In this document: positions 1 through 9,562 of the stretch, in pieces
Layout: every line of letters begins with the position of its first letter
Numbering within the stretch: position 1 is the stretch's first letter
Assembly (NCBI GenBank): GCA_001304855.1
Contig: BBZN01000003.1
Span: 62,001-126,000 of the forward strand
Direction: 5' to 3'
DNA: 64,000 nt
Source of the DNA: Clostridia bacterium UC5.1-1D2
GTDB taxonomy: Bacteria > Bacillota > Clostridia > Lachnospirales > Lachnospiraceae
Notes under the pieces: model-generated
Seen by the model: only the letters and a program-made list of their open reading frames with translations
The model's database searches: none
Told to the model about the DNA's origin: nothing
Made by a program: the position numbers and the translations under genes

Positions 1-1583
1 AAAAAAGCTTAAAATTGAAAGGTGCCTCCAAAGGATTGGATGACGTTAATGCCGCAGCAAAAAATTGCAATATGACTCCGCTTTCCAATGCGGTCGAAAC
101 CGTAAAGATGCGGTTTTCGGCGTTGGAAGTCATGGCAGTTACGGCTCTGGCGAACATCACAAATTCAGCGTTAAATGCTGGTAAAAATATTGTTTCTGCA
201 CTGACAATCGATCCAATTAAGACTGGATTTCAGGAGTATGAAACACAGATCAATGCAGTTCAGACCATTCTTGCTAATACACAGAGCAAGGGGACAACCA
301 TTGACCAGGTAAATGCTGCTCTTGATGAGTTGAACAAATACGCTGATCAGACGATTTACAATTTTACGGAAATGACCCGTAACATTGGCACTTTCACGGC
401 TGCCGGTGTTGACTTGGATAAATCAGTAACATCAATCAAAGGTATTGCCAACTTAGCAGCAGCTTCGGGTTCTAATGCTTATCAGGCCAGTACCGCTATG
501 TATCAGCTTTCGCAGGCGATTGCAGCGGGCAAGGTTAGTTTGCAAGACTGGAATTCCGTTGTAAATGCGGGAATGGGCGGTCAGCTATTTCAAGACGCCT
601 TAACTCGAACCGCAGAACATTTCGGAACCAACATGGATGCGATGATTGAACAGTATGGTTCATTCCGAGCTTCTCTGACCGAAGGTGGATGGCTGACAAC
701 AGAGGTGTTGACCGAAACTCTGACACAGTTGTCTGGAGCTTACTCAGAAGCAGATCTTATCGCTCAGGGATATACCGAAGAACAAGCTAAAGAGATTACA
801 AAACTGGCTCAGACAGCATTGGATGCAGCTACCAAGGTAAAGACATTCACGCAGTTATGGGACACCCTGAAAGAATCGGTTCAGTCTGGTTGGACTCAGA
901 GTTGGGAAATCATCATTGGTGATTTCGAAGAGGCAAAAGAACTTTTAACTGAGGTTAGCAACGCCCTTGGCAACATGGTAAATGCTTCTGCCGAAGCGAG
1001 AAATAAGATGTTGCAGGATTGGAAAGATCTTGGCGGACGAACTGCGTTGATTGAAGCGGTAAGGAATGCTTTCGAGGGTGTTTTAAGCATTATAAAGCCA
1101 GTTAAAGAAGCGTTTAGAGAAGTCTTTCCGCCGATGACCGGAGAACAGCTTTACAATCTCACTGTAGGATTACAGGAACTTACCGAAAAATTCAAAATGG
1201 GCGAAGAAACAGCGAATAACCTGAAGAGAACATTCAAAGGGGTATTCGCTTTATTTGATATTGGACTTCAAGGTGTCAAAGCGCTTGTTGGTGGATTTGC
1301 AGATCTGATTGGTTATGTGGCTCCGGCCGGAGATGGAATTCTCGGGTTTACGGCCAGCATTGGAGATTTCATTGTTGGTATTGATGAAGCTATTAAATCG
1401 TCTGATGCCTTTAACAAAGCTATCGAAGGAATCGGGAATTTCCTGAAACCAATTGCGGATGGAATAAAGACTTTTGTAAAAACAGTTGCCGATGCGTTCA
1501 GCGAGTTTGCGAATGTTGATACCAGTGGTCTCGATAATTTTGCGGATAAGGTACAGACTCGGTTTGAACCGTTTGTAAATTAG
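1..1583 (+). CDS. Phage tail tape measure protein, N-terminal part (open at left edge)
   Basis: The frame is open to the first base, so the true start lies outside the window. The protein is alanine- and glycine-rich and helical. It contains the conserved tape-measure N-terminal domain, recognisable around LSQAIAAGKVSLQDWNSVV and GGQLFQDALTRTA (about residues 165-200). Tape measure proteins set tail length and line the tail lumen in siphoviruses. The reading frame ends at 1581-1583, and the same protein resumes at 1589 in another frame. Adding one A in the run near 1577-1580 joins them as FEPFVKLGELVKKAFEGI, so I regard both parts as one gene with a single-base deletion. This may be a sequencing error or a real inactivating mutation. 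Confidence 0.9.
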   Translation, partial: KSLKLKGASKGLDDVNAAAKNCNMTPLSNAVETVKMRFSALEVMAVTALANITNSALNAGKNIVSALTIDPIKTGFQEYETQINAVQTILANTQSKGTTIDQVNAALDELNKYADQTIYNFTEMTRNIGTFTAAGVDLDKSVTSIKGIANLAAASGSNAYQASTAMYQLSQAIAAGKVSLQDWNSVVNAGMGGQLFQDALTRTAEHFGTNMDAMIEQYGSFRASLTEGGWLTTEVLTETLTQLSGAYSEADLIAQGYTEEQAKEITKLAQTALDAATKVKTFTQLWDTLKESVQSGWTQSWEIIIGDFEEAKELLTEVSNALGNMVNASAEARNKMLQDWKDLGGRTALIEAVRNAFEGVLSIIKPVKEAFREVFPPMTGEQLYNLTVGLQELTEKFKMGEETANNLKRTFKGVFALFDIGLQGVKALVGGFADLIGYVAPAGDGILGFTASIGDFIVGIDEAIKSSDAFNKAIEGIGNFLKPIADGIKTFVKTVADAFSEFANVDTSGLDNFADKVQTRFEPFVN

Positions 1584-1588
1584 GAGAG

Positions 1589-4500
1589 TTGGTAAAGAAG
1601 GCATTTGAAGGAATTATTGGGATTGTCGAGAAGGCAGCGCCTGTTTTATTGAAGCTGGGTTCCATTGTCGCAAATGCGTTTGGAAACCTTGGGGAAGCAA
1701 TTCTCACAGCATTTGATACCGCAAGTTTTGACCCAATTTTGGATTTAATCAATACCGGATTGTTTTCTGCAATTCTAATCGGGGTGAAAAAGTTTATTGA
1801 CTCTCTATCGGAAATCACCGAAAACGGCGGCGGAATTCTTGGTTCATTCAAAGATATTTTGGATGGAGTTAAGGGGAGTCTTGAAGCATGGCAGTCAAGT
1901 CTGAAAGCTGGCACTCTTCTGAAGATTGCCGGCGCTATGGCAATCCTGACCGCAGCGATTGTGGCGTTATCCCTGGTTGATTCCGAAAAGCTGAATGCGT
2001 CCTTGGGAGCTTTGAGTGTTCTGTTCGTCGAACTGCTTGGTTCAATGGCCATCTTTGAAAAGATAATGAACGGAGCGGCAATCAAAGGAATGGGCCAGTT
2101 GACCATTGCGATGATTGGGATGTCTACCGCTGTTCTTATTCTTGCAGGCGCAGTTCAGAAATTATCCGGTTTGGATTGGGATGAGCTTCTGAAAGGATTG
2201 GTTGGCGTTGCCGGGTTATCCGCTATTCTGGTAGCATCTGCAACAGCGCTTTCCAAAACATCGAAGGGGCTGATAAAAGGTTCAGCCGGTTTGGTAGTAT
2301 TTGCGGCAGCGATTCGAGTTCTTGTAGGAGCAGTTGAAGATTTAGGAGCTTTGGATGTGGGCTCTTTGGCTAAAGGTCTAATCGGAGTCGGCGTTCTTTG
2401 CACAGAACTGGCGTTGTTCCTGAAGGCTACAGATTTGGATGGAATGGGTGTTCTGAAAGGAACCGGATTGGTTCTTCTTGTAGCGTCCATCAATATTCTG
2501 GCGGATGCGGTTAAGGCATTTGGAAATCTGGACACTTCAAACCTGATTCAAGGACTATCTGCGGTTGCCGTGGTTCTTACCGAACTGGCGGTATTCACCA
2601 AAGTTACGGCTAACGCGAAGCATGTAGTTTCCACCGCTACAGCGATGACGATTCTTGGAGCAGCCATGCTCGTGTTTGGAGAAGCAGTGAAAAAGATGGG
2701 GAACCTGACTTGGGGAGAGATTGGACGAGGTCTTACCACGATGGCCGGTTCTCTGGCGGCCGTGACAGTTGCGATGAATCTACTTCCAAAAGGAATGGTG
2801 TCGAAAGCGACTGGAATGGTAGAGGTCGGTGCAGCATTACTCATTATCGGCGAAGCAGTCCGAAATATGGGCGGAATGTCCTGGGATGAAATCGCCAGAG
2901 GACTGGTAACCCTTGCAGGTTCCATGACCATTCTTGTTGTGGCACTCAACGCAATGAAAACTGCACTTCCGGGTGCGGCAGCGGTTCTTACCGTGTCCGC
3001 TGCATTGGCGATATTTACCCCGGTTCTCAAGTCATTGGGGAATATGTCTTGGGAGAGCATCGCCAGAGGGTTGGTGGCACTGGCAGGTTCTTTCACGGTT
3101 CTCGGTGTCGCAGGAGTGGCATTAGGGCCATTGACCCCAGCTATTTTAGGACTTTCGGCCGCCATTGCTGTGTTGGGAGTAGGATGTCTGGCCGCAGGTG
3201 CTGGCATTCTCGCATTTTCCACTGGACTTTCTGCTTTGGCAGTATCTGGAGCGGCGGGAGCAGCATCTCTAGTAGTGGCAGTATCCAGTATTCTCAGTTT
3301 GATTCCGTTGCTGTTCGAATCTATCGGGGAAGGAATCCTTTCTCTTGCTGGAGTAATCGCAAATGGCGGGCCAGCTATTGCCGAGGCATTTACAGTATTG
3401 GTTCTTGCCGCAGTCGATGCTTTGGTTACGGCTGTACCAGCAGTTGTGGACGGGCTATTTGTCCTGATCGACAGTGTCCTTTCGGCTCTGGTCGAACACA
3501 CACCGACCATCGTGGAGCAGTTATTCGATATTCTGATTGGGATTATTCAGGCTATCACAACGAAACTACCGGAATTGATTAAAGCTGGCGTAGAGTTACT
3601 GATGGCTTTCTTTGACGGGGTAATCGACGCCTTGAGTGGTATTGATGTGAATGTACTCATCAAAGGAATCGCTGGAATTGGTTTGCTCTCAGCAATTATG
3701 CTTGCTCTCAGTGCTGTTGCTTCCTTGGTACCTGGGGCTATGGTTGGTGTTCTCGGAATGGGTGCAGTCATTGCGGAGTTGGCATTGGTTCTGGCGGCTG
3801 TCGGCGCTCTGGCTCAGATTCCTGGGTTGGAATGGCTTATCGGTGAGGGCGGAAATCTTCTTCAGGGAATTGGTACTGCGATTGGTAAATTTGTCGGTGG
3901 CATTGTTGGCGGCTTCATGTCTGGAGTCTCCAGTCAGTTCCCTCAAATTGGCGCAGACCTTTCTGCATTTATGACGAATGTGCAGCCATTTATCGAAGGT
4001 GCTACACAGCTTAATCCTTCCATGCTGGACGGTGTGAAAGCATTGGCGGAAACCATCCTTATCCTGACAGCAGCCGATATTCTGAACGGATTGACTTCCT
4101 GGCTTACAGGGGGATCTTCCCTGAGCGATTTTGCTACCCAACTCGTTCCCTTTGGTGAAGCGATGCGGGATTTCTCCATTGCCATTGCCGGTATGGACGG
4201 GGAATTGGTGGCAAATGCGGCTACTGCCGGAAGGACGCTTGCGGAGATGGCGGCAACTCTTCCGAATTCTGGAGGGGTTATCGGATTCTTCACAGGCGAA
4301 AATGATATGAGCGCATTCGGAGCTCAGCTTATTCCGTTTGGCGAGGCGATGATGGGATTTGCAAATGCCGTAAGAGGACTGGATGCTGACACCGTAACGA
4401 ATGCTGCTACCGCAGGAAAGGCCATGGCTGAAATGGCAACCACAATTCCGAATTCCGGAGGCGTGGTAGGTTTCTTTGCCGGTGAAAATGACATGGATGC

Positions 4501-6412
4501 GTTTGGTGAGCAGCTTGTACCGTTCGGCGAGGCAATGATGCTGTTCTCACAGGCTGTAAAAGGTCTGGATGCAAATGTGATCGTGGAATCCGCTACGGCG
4601 GGAAAGGCGTTAATCGAATTGGCAAATACTGTTCCCAACAGTGGCGGTGTCGTGGGCTTCTTTACAGGAGAGAACGACATGGACACGTTCGGGGAGAAGT
4701 TGGTGCCATTTGGCAGAGCGATGAAATCCTACTCTGACGCAATTGCAGGTATTGATGTGGAGGCCGTTACAAATTCCGCAACGGCTGGCAAAGCAGTAGT
4801 TGAGTTGGCGAATACGTTACCGAATACGGGTGGATTGGTAAGCTGGTTTACAGGAGACAATGATATTGCCGCCTTTGGCACAAGTTTGGTTTCCTTTGGT
4901 AAGAGCTTCGCACAATATTCCGACTATATGAAAGATGTGGATGCGAACATCGTTACCACTACAACCAATGCTGCTACATCCATTGTTGAGCTTCAGAAAA
5001 GTCTTCCAAAAGAAGGCGGATGGTTCTCCGATGATATGACACTTGCCAGTTTTGGTAGTGATATGGCATCGTTCGGTTCCCATTTCAGTAATTATTACAA
5101 CAGCATCAGCGGTATTGATACGACGTTGCTGTCCGGAGTGATTACCCAGACAAACCGGCTTGTAAGCATGGCAAATGGGATGGTCGGTCTGGACACAAGC
5201 GGTATGACTTCTTTCAGCTCTGCATTGACAACTCTTGGAGAAACTGGCGTAACCGGATTTATCAATGCGTTCAATAATGCAGAATCGAAAGTAACGGCTG
5301 CGGCTTCGAGTATGCTGTCGTCTTTCATCAATGGTGCAAATGCGAAGAAATCCGAACTGACAACAACATTCACCACGCTGGTTCAGGCTGTATTGACAGC
5401 TATCAACGGAAAGCAGGGCGAGTTCCAAACCAGTGGTTCCACACTTATGGTTAAATTTATCGCCGGAGTACGATCTCAGGATAGTCCTTCCAGAACAACC
5501 TTTACCAATATCGTTAGCGGTTGTTTGACTGCGATACGAAATAAGTACGGAGAATTCACATCAACCGGAACCCAGACAATGGTGAAGCTGATTGCCGGTA
5601 TCAGATCGCAGGACAGTAGTGCGAGGATGGCGTTCACAACCATTATCAGTGCTTGCCTTACGGTGATTAAAAATAAGTATGCAGAATTTACCTCGACAGG
5701 TAGAGAGTGCATGGTTAAATTTATCGCCGGTGTGAGAAGCAAGGATAGTGAACTCCGGACCGCTTTTACAACGATGCTGAGTGGTTCCATAACCGCCATC
5801 AAAGATTATTATAGCCAGTTCAAATCTGCCGGCTCATACTTGGTCGATGGTTTCTGCGATGGTATCAGTGAAAATACCTGGAAAGCAGAAGCAAAAGCAA
5901 GAGCTATGGCAGCCGCAGCGGCTGAAGCAGCGGAAGACGAACTGGACGAGCATTCTCCTTCCAAACGCTTTTATGGAATTGGTAACTTTGCAGGAGTCGG
6001 CTTCATAAATGCGTTGATCGATAATGTCTCCAAGGCTGGAAAGGCTGGACGGGAAATTGCCAGATCTTCTATTGACGGGCTGAACGACATCATTTCCAGA
6101 ATTGCAGATTATGTGGACGCAGATATGGATGTTCAGCCTACCATTCGACCGGTTCTTGACCTGTCCGCTGTGGAAGCAGGGACTGGAAGGCTGAATGCTT
6201 TGTTTAGCAGAAATCAGGCATTATCTGTCAGCACTGGGATGAATGACCGAGTTTCCGAGATAGAAGTTCAAAATGGAGAAAGTTCTCCTACAGGAAATAC
6301 CTATCAATTCACGCAAAACAATTATTCGCCTAAGGCTCTGTCGAGAATTGATATTTATCGGCAGACAAAGAATCAATTTTCGGCGATGAAAGGGCTGGTG
6401 GGTAACACATGA
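1589..6412 (+). CDS. Phage tail tape measure protein, C-terminal part
   Basis: This 1607-residue continuation of the gene ending at 1583 makes a visible product of about 2100 residues. Its first half has repeated hydrophobic segments, as in tape measures that insert into the host membrane. Two internal repeat families are clear. One is a 62-residue unit containing ATAGKA..AE.A and PNSGGVVGFFTGENDM, repeated about five times at roughly 4200-5060. The other is a unit of about 47 residues (KFIAGVRSQDS.. ..LTAI..KY.EF), repeated three to four times at 5400-5800. The C-terminus has an alanine- and glutamate-rich helix near 5890-5945. The stop overlaps the next start by 4 bp, so the tail genes are translationally coupled. 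There is no ATG at 1589, which supports a frameshifted gene rather than a second gene. Confidence 0.9.
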   Translation: MVKKAFEGIIGIVEKAAPVLLKLGSIVANAFGNLGEAILTAFDTASFDPILDLINTGLFSAILIGVKKFIDSLSEITENGGGILGSFKDILDGVKGSLEAWQSSLKAGTLLKIAGAMAILTAAIVALSLVDSEKLNASLGALSVLFVELLGSMAIFEKIMNGAAIKGMGQLTIAMIGMSTAVLILAGAVQKLSGLDWDELLKGLVGVAGLSAILVASATALSKTSKGLIKGSAGLVVFAAAIRVLVGAVEDLGALDVGSLAKGLIGVGVLCTELALFLKATDLDGMGVLKGTGLVLLVASINILADAVKAFGNLDTSNLIQGLSAVAVVLTELAVFTKVTANAKHVVSTATAMTILGAAMLVFGEAVKKMGNLTWGEIGRGLTTMAGSLAAVTVAMNLLPKGMVSKATGMVEVGAALLIIGEAVRNMGGMSWDEIARGLVTLAGSMTILVVALNAMKTALPGAAAVLTVSAALAIFTPVLKSLGNMSWESIARGLVALAGSFTVLGVAGVALGPLTPAILGLSAAIAVLGVGCLAAGAGILAFSTGLSALAVSGAAGAASLVVAVSSILSLIPLLFESIGEGILSLAGVIANGGPAIAEAFTVLVLAAVDALVTAVPAVVDGLFVLIDSVLSALVEHTPTIVEQLFDILIGIIQAITTKLPELIKAGVELLMAFFDGVIDALSGIDVNVLIKGIAGIGLLSAIMLALSAVASLVPGAMVGVLGMGAVIAELALVLAAVGALAQIPGLEWLIGEGGNLLQGIGTAIGKFVGGIVGGFMSGVSSQFPQIGADLSAFMTNVQPFIEGATQLNPSMLDGVKALAETILILTAADILNGLTSWLTGGSSLSDFATQLVPFGEAMRDFSIAIAGMDGELVANAATAGRTLAEMAATLPNSGGVIGFFTGENDMSAFGAQLIPFGEAMMGFANAVRGLDADTVTNAATAGKAMAEMATTIPNSGGVVGFFAGENDMDAFGEQLVPFGEAMMLFSQAVKGLDANVIVESATAGKALIELANTVPNSGGVVGFFTGENDMDTFGEKLVPFGRAMKSYSDAIAGIDVEAVTNSATAGKAVVELANTLPNTGGLVSWFTGDNDIAAFGTSLVSFGKSFAQYSDYMKDVDANIVTTTTNAATSIVELQKSLPKEGGWFSDDMTLASFGSDMASFGSHFSNYYNSISGIDTTLLSGVITQTNRLVSMANGMVGLDTSGMTSFSSALTTLGETGVTGFINAFNNAESKVTAAASSMLSSFINGANAKKSELTTTFTTLVQAVLTAINGKQGEFQTSGSTLMVKFIAGVRSQDSPSRTTFTNIVSGCLTAIRNKYGEFTSTGTQTMVKLIAGIRSQDSSARMAFTTIISACLTVIKNKYAEFTSTGRECMVKFIAGVRSKDSELRTAFTTMLSGSITAIKDYYSQFKSAGSYLVDGFCDGISENTWKAEAKARAMAAAAAEAAEDELDEHSPSKRFYGIGNFAGVGFINALIDNVSKAGKAGREIARSSIDGLNDIISRIADYVDADMDVQPTIRPVLDLSAVEAGTGRLNALFSRNQALSVSTGMNDRVSEIEVQNGESSPTGNTYQFTQNNYSPKALSRIDIYRQTKNQFSAMKGLVGNT

Positions 6413-7323
6413 TTAGAGCAGTAACTGTAACTAATTATTTGGGCGAATCAAAAAGATTTGAATTAGCGTTCCCGGATGAATCCGGGTTCGCTGTTCAATC
6501 TATCAGTGGATTGGGACCGAGCAAGGCAGATATTAACACGACAGAAATCTCTACGAATGACGGCTCGCTGTATAACTCGGCAAGAGTAAATTCCAGAAAT
6601 ATTGTTATGTCTCTGAAACTGATGTTTAATCCTCAGATCGAAGACACAAGACATGACTCTTACAAATATTTTCCGATAAAGAAGAAAGTAACGCTTCTCA
6701 TAGAGACAGATAATCGTATTTGTGAGACTTACGGTTATGTGGAATCAAATGAACCAGATATTTTCAGCAGCGATGAGACGACGCAGATTTCCATCGTGTG
6801 TCCTGATCCTTATTTTTATTCTGCTGGTCCGGATGGAACTAATACCACTATCTTCTATGGAGTGGAACCTCTGTTTGAGTTCGCTTTTTCGAATGAATCT
6901 TTAACCGAGTCCTTGATTGAATTTGGCGAGATTAAGAATGAAACTGAGCAGACGGTGTATTACTCCGGTGATGCCGAGATCGGGGTTGTGATTACCATCC
7001 ATGCCATCGGAAATGTGAGAAACATCACGATTTACAATACCGGGACGAGAGAAGTAATGCGTATTGATACTGATAAATTGAAGCAGCTAACCGGTTCTGG
7101 AATGGTTGCCGGCGATGAAATCATTATCTCCACCATTAAAGGGGATAAATCAATTACGCTTCTTCGAAACGGTATCTACACCAATATTTTAAACTGCCTT
7201 GATAAAGATTCTGACTGGTTTCAGCTATCCAAAGGCGATAATATTTTCGCTTATGTGGTGGAAGAAGGAACGACCAATGTGCAGTTTAAGATTGAAAACA
7301 GAACAGCGTTTGAGGGGGTATAG
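6409..7323 (+). CDS. Phage distal tail (Dit-like) protein
   Basis: This 304-residue protein starts with MIRAVTVTNYLGESKRFEL and continues with VSR/NSRNIVMSLKL and a YFPIKKKVTLLIETDNR stretch. That is the pattern of the siphovirus tail-component (Dit) family that caps the tail tube and anchors the baseplate. The segment VCPDPYFYS near residue 145 is also typical of the N-terminal ring domain. The start overlaps the tape measure stop (ATGA) and the gene sits in the canonical tape measure - Dit - Tal order. No frameshift is seen. Family assignment is from motif recognition, without a search. Confidence 0.85.
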   Translation: MIRAVTVTNYLGESKRFELAFPDESGFAVQSISGLGPSKADINTTEISTNDGSLYNSARVNSRNIVMSLKLMFNPQIEDTRHDSYKYFPIKKKVTLLIETDNRICETYGYVESNEPDIFSSDETTQISIVCPDPYFYSAGPDGTNTTIFYGVEPLFEFAFSNESLTESLIEFGEIKNETEQTVYYSGDAEIGVVITIHAIGNVRNITIYNTGTREVMRIDTDKLKQLTGSGMVAGDEIIISTIKGDKSITLLRNGIYTNILNCLDKDSDWFQLSKGDNIFAYVVEEGTTNVQFKIENRTAFEGV

Positions 7324-7325
7324 TT

Positions 7326-8396
7326 ATGGAATTGATTGTTCTGGACACTTCTCTGAAAATGCTTTCTGTGCTTGATACCTTTGAGTCTCTGATATGGACG
7401 GAGCGGTATTCTGCCTATGGAGATTTCGAGGTATATACAAGCATTAACGATTCTGTTCTTGAAATCCTGAAAGACGACTACTATCTCTGGCTGAAAGAAT
7501 CCGACCAGACCATGATTGTCGAGGACAGAAAGATTGAGTCTGATGCCGAAAACGGAAACCACTTTACGGTCACTGGAAGGTCATTGGAATCCATTCTGGA
7601 GCGCCGCATTATTTGGAAGCAAACGATTCTGAGCGGAAACTTTCAAAATGGAATCAAAAAGCTGCTGGATGAGAATATCATCAATCCTTCCGATGCTTCC
7701 CGAAAGGTAGAAGGACTGATATTCGAGGCATCCACGGACCCGGCGATTACCGGACTGACGGTAGATGCACAGTTTACCGGAGACAATCTGTATGATGCCA
7801 TTAAAAAGCTGTGCGATTCCAAGAATGTCGGTTTCCGAATCAAGCTGTCCGATGATAACAAGTTCGTCTTTAAGCTCTATGCAGGCGCAGATCGTTCTTA
7901 CGACCAGTTTACGAATCCATATGTCATCTTTTCTCCAAAATTTGAGAATGTAATCAATACCAATTATCTGGAATCAAAGAAGACTTTGAAAACAGTTACT
8001 TTGGTTGCCGGAGAGGGGGAAGGAGCCGATCGGAGGACTACAACCGTGGCTTGTGCATCTGGTGCCGGAACAGGTTTGAATCGAAGGGAGCTTTATACGG
8101 ATGCTAGGGATGTTTCTTCGACCGTGGATAATGAAACCTTGACGGACACTGAGTATAATGCACAGCTTTCTCAAAGAGGTTTAGAGAATCTGGCTGAGAA
8201 CATCGCAACCAAATCCTTTGAGGGAAAGGTTGAATCAACGAGGATGTACCGATATGGAGAGGATTTCTTCTTAGGCGATATGGTACAGATTGTGAATGAA
8301 TACGGAATTGAGGGGAAAGCTCGGGTAACGGAATTCATTCGCTCTCAGAGCAAAGAAGGACTCGACTCGTATCCGACATTCGTTACCGTAGAATAG
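7326..8396 (+). CDS. Siphovirus Gp37-like tail protein (ReqiPepy6 family)
   Basis: This 356-residue protein has features of the Gp37-like/baseplate hub family found in Firmicute siphophages. These include an N-terminal IVLDTSLKMLSVLDTFESLIWTERY-like segment, an FTVTGRSLESILERRII motif near residue 85, and a C-terminal GDMVQIVNEYGIEGKARVTE barrel-like segment. It follows the distal tail gene directly and is intact. It probably links the tail tip to the receptor-binding module; the biochemical role is inferred from position only. Confidence 0.82.
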   Translation: MELIVLDTSLKMLSVLDTFESLIWTERYSAYGDFEVYTSINDSVLEILKDDYYLWLKESDQTMIVEDRKIESDAENGNHFTVTGRSLESILERRIIWKQTILSGNFQNGIKKLLDENIINPSDASRKVEGLIFEASTDPAITGLTVDAQFTGDNLYDAIKKLCDSKNVGFRIKLSDDNKFVFKLYAGADRSYDQFTNPYVIFSPKFENVINTNYLESKKTLKTVTLVAGEGEGADRRTTTVACASGAGTGLNRRELYTDARDVSSTVDNETLTDTEYNAQLSQRGLENLAENIATKSFEGKVESTRMYRYGEDFFLGDMVQIVNEYGIEGKARVTEFIRSQSKEGLDSYPTFVTVE

Positions 8397-8415
8397 CAGG
8401 AAAGGGTGAAGAAAA

Positions 8416-9545
8416 ATGAGTGTCACTTATGGGTTCTATAACTCAAAGAATAAAGATCGGAGATACGATGCCATTCAAATGTCAAGCATTTTTGACGGGA
8501 TCATACGTGACGGCATTTTGCAGCATGTTGGGACTGCTATGATGGTGAAAGAGTCTTCTGGCATGATGGTGAATGTCGGAATTGGCCGAGCTTGGTTTAA
8601 TCATACATGGACGTTGAATGACGCCTTGCTTCCTTTGACTGTACCACAGTCGGAAGTGATTCTAAATCGGATTGATGCGGTTGTTTTGGAAGTAGATGCT
8701 CGTGAATCCGTTCGTGCAAATGCGATTAAAATCATCAAAGGTACGCCAGCTACTAATCCAGCGAAACCAACAATGATTAGCACGACCGACCGTTGGCAGT
8801 ATCCATTAGCCTATATTCGGGTAAATTCTGGAGTTACATCCATCCGTCAGGCAAATATCAACAATGCTGTTGGTACATCGGAGTGTCCGTTCGTAACAGC
8901 TCCACTGGAGAAAATGTCCATTGACGCCTTGGTTGCTCAGTGGAAAGACCAGTGGGATGCATTTTATGAAAAAGAGACATCTGATATGGAAGCGACAAAT
9001 GCTTTCTGGAAAGACCAGTGGTCAAAATGGTTCAACGCCCAGACGGAAGAAATCCAGAAATCTTATCTGGCATGGGAAAACAATGGAACGACTGGTATGC
9101 TGCTCAAACGGCAGATATGCAGGAAACAAGTGCTTACTGGAAACAGTTATGGGCGACCTGGTTTAACGAGTACACAAACAATAATACATCTGAAATGGCT
9201 GCATGGAGAGAAAATGCTCAGGCATTGTTTGATGAGTGGTTCCAGCAGTTGAAGGATACTCTTTCGGAGGATGTAGAAGCAAATCTGGCAAACCAGATAT
9301 TAGAGTTACAAAAAAGGACATCAATTCTTGAAGAAATTGTAGAGGGGATTCGGACGGAATTCACCGTATACAACAATCTTTATGACAATGGATACGAGAA
9401 TTACGATAATCTTCTCGATTCATCAGAAGGAACTATCATTGATAGTAACGTGGACCCGATTGTGGCGCGTGCATATTCCAGCTCCTTAATTCTGGATAGC
9501 AACGGACAGCCAATTGATGGCCGCGTTATTTTTTGTATTAGGTAA
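8416..9545 (+). CDS. Phage baseplate/tail-tip protein with W-rich helical repeats (one frameshift)
   Basis: The N-terminal 170 residues (MSVTYGFYNSKNKDRRYDA...) form a compact domain common to tail-tip proteins of gut Firmicute phages. After that come helical repeats with spaced tryptophans (AQWKDQW, AFWKDQWSKWF, SYLAWEKQWNDWY, AYWKQLWATWF). These suggest an amphipathic or coiled stalk. The frame breaks at the A-run around 9075-9080; one extra A restores the repeat pattern and carries the protein to 9545, for about 377 residues. It lies immediately upstream of the DGR target gene, so it is a candidate scaffold that displays the variable protein. The exact family is not recognised. Confidence 0.72.
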
Positions 9546-9562
9546 AAGGAGGACATATCGAG

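Noticed and set aside
3049-3582. Long alternative-frame ORF inside the tape measure
   Set aside because: It has no ribosome site, and its Ser/Arg/Gly/Cys-rich composition is typical of a shadow frame. Other long overlapping frames inside real genes were rejected for the same reason.
4170-5830. Regular repeats as a CRISPR array or DNA repeat
   Set aside because: They are imperfect, 186 bp apart and fully coding in the tape measure frame.
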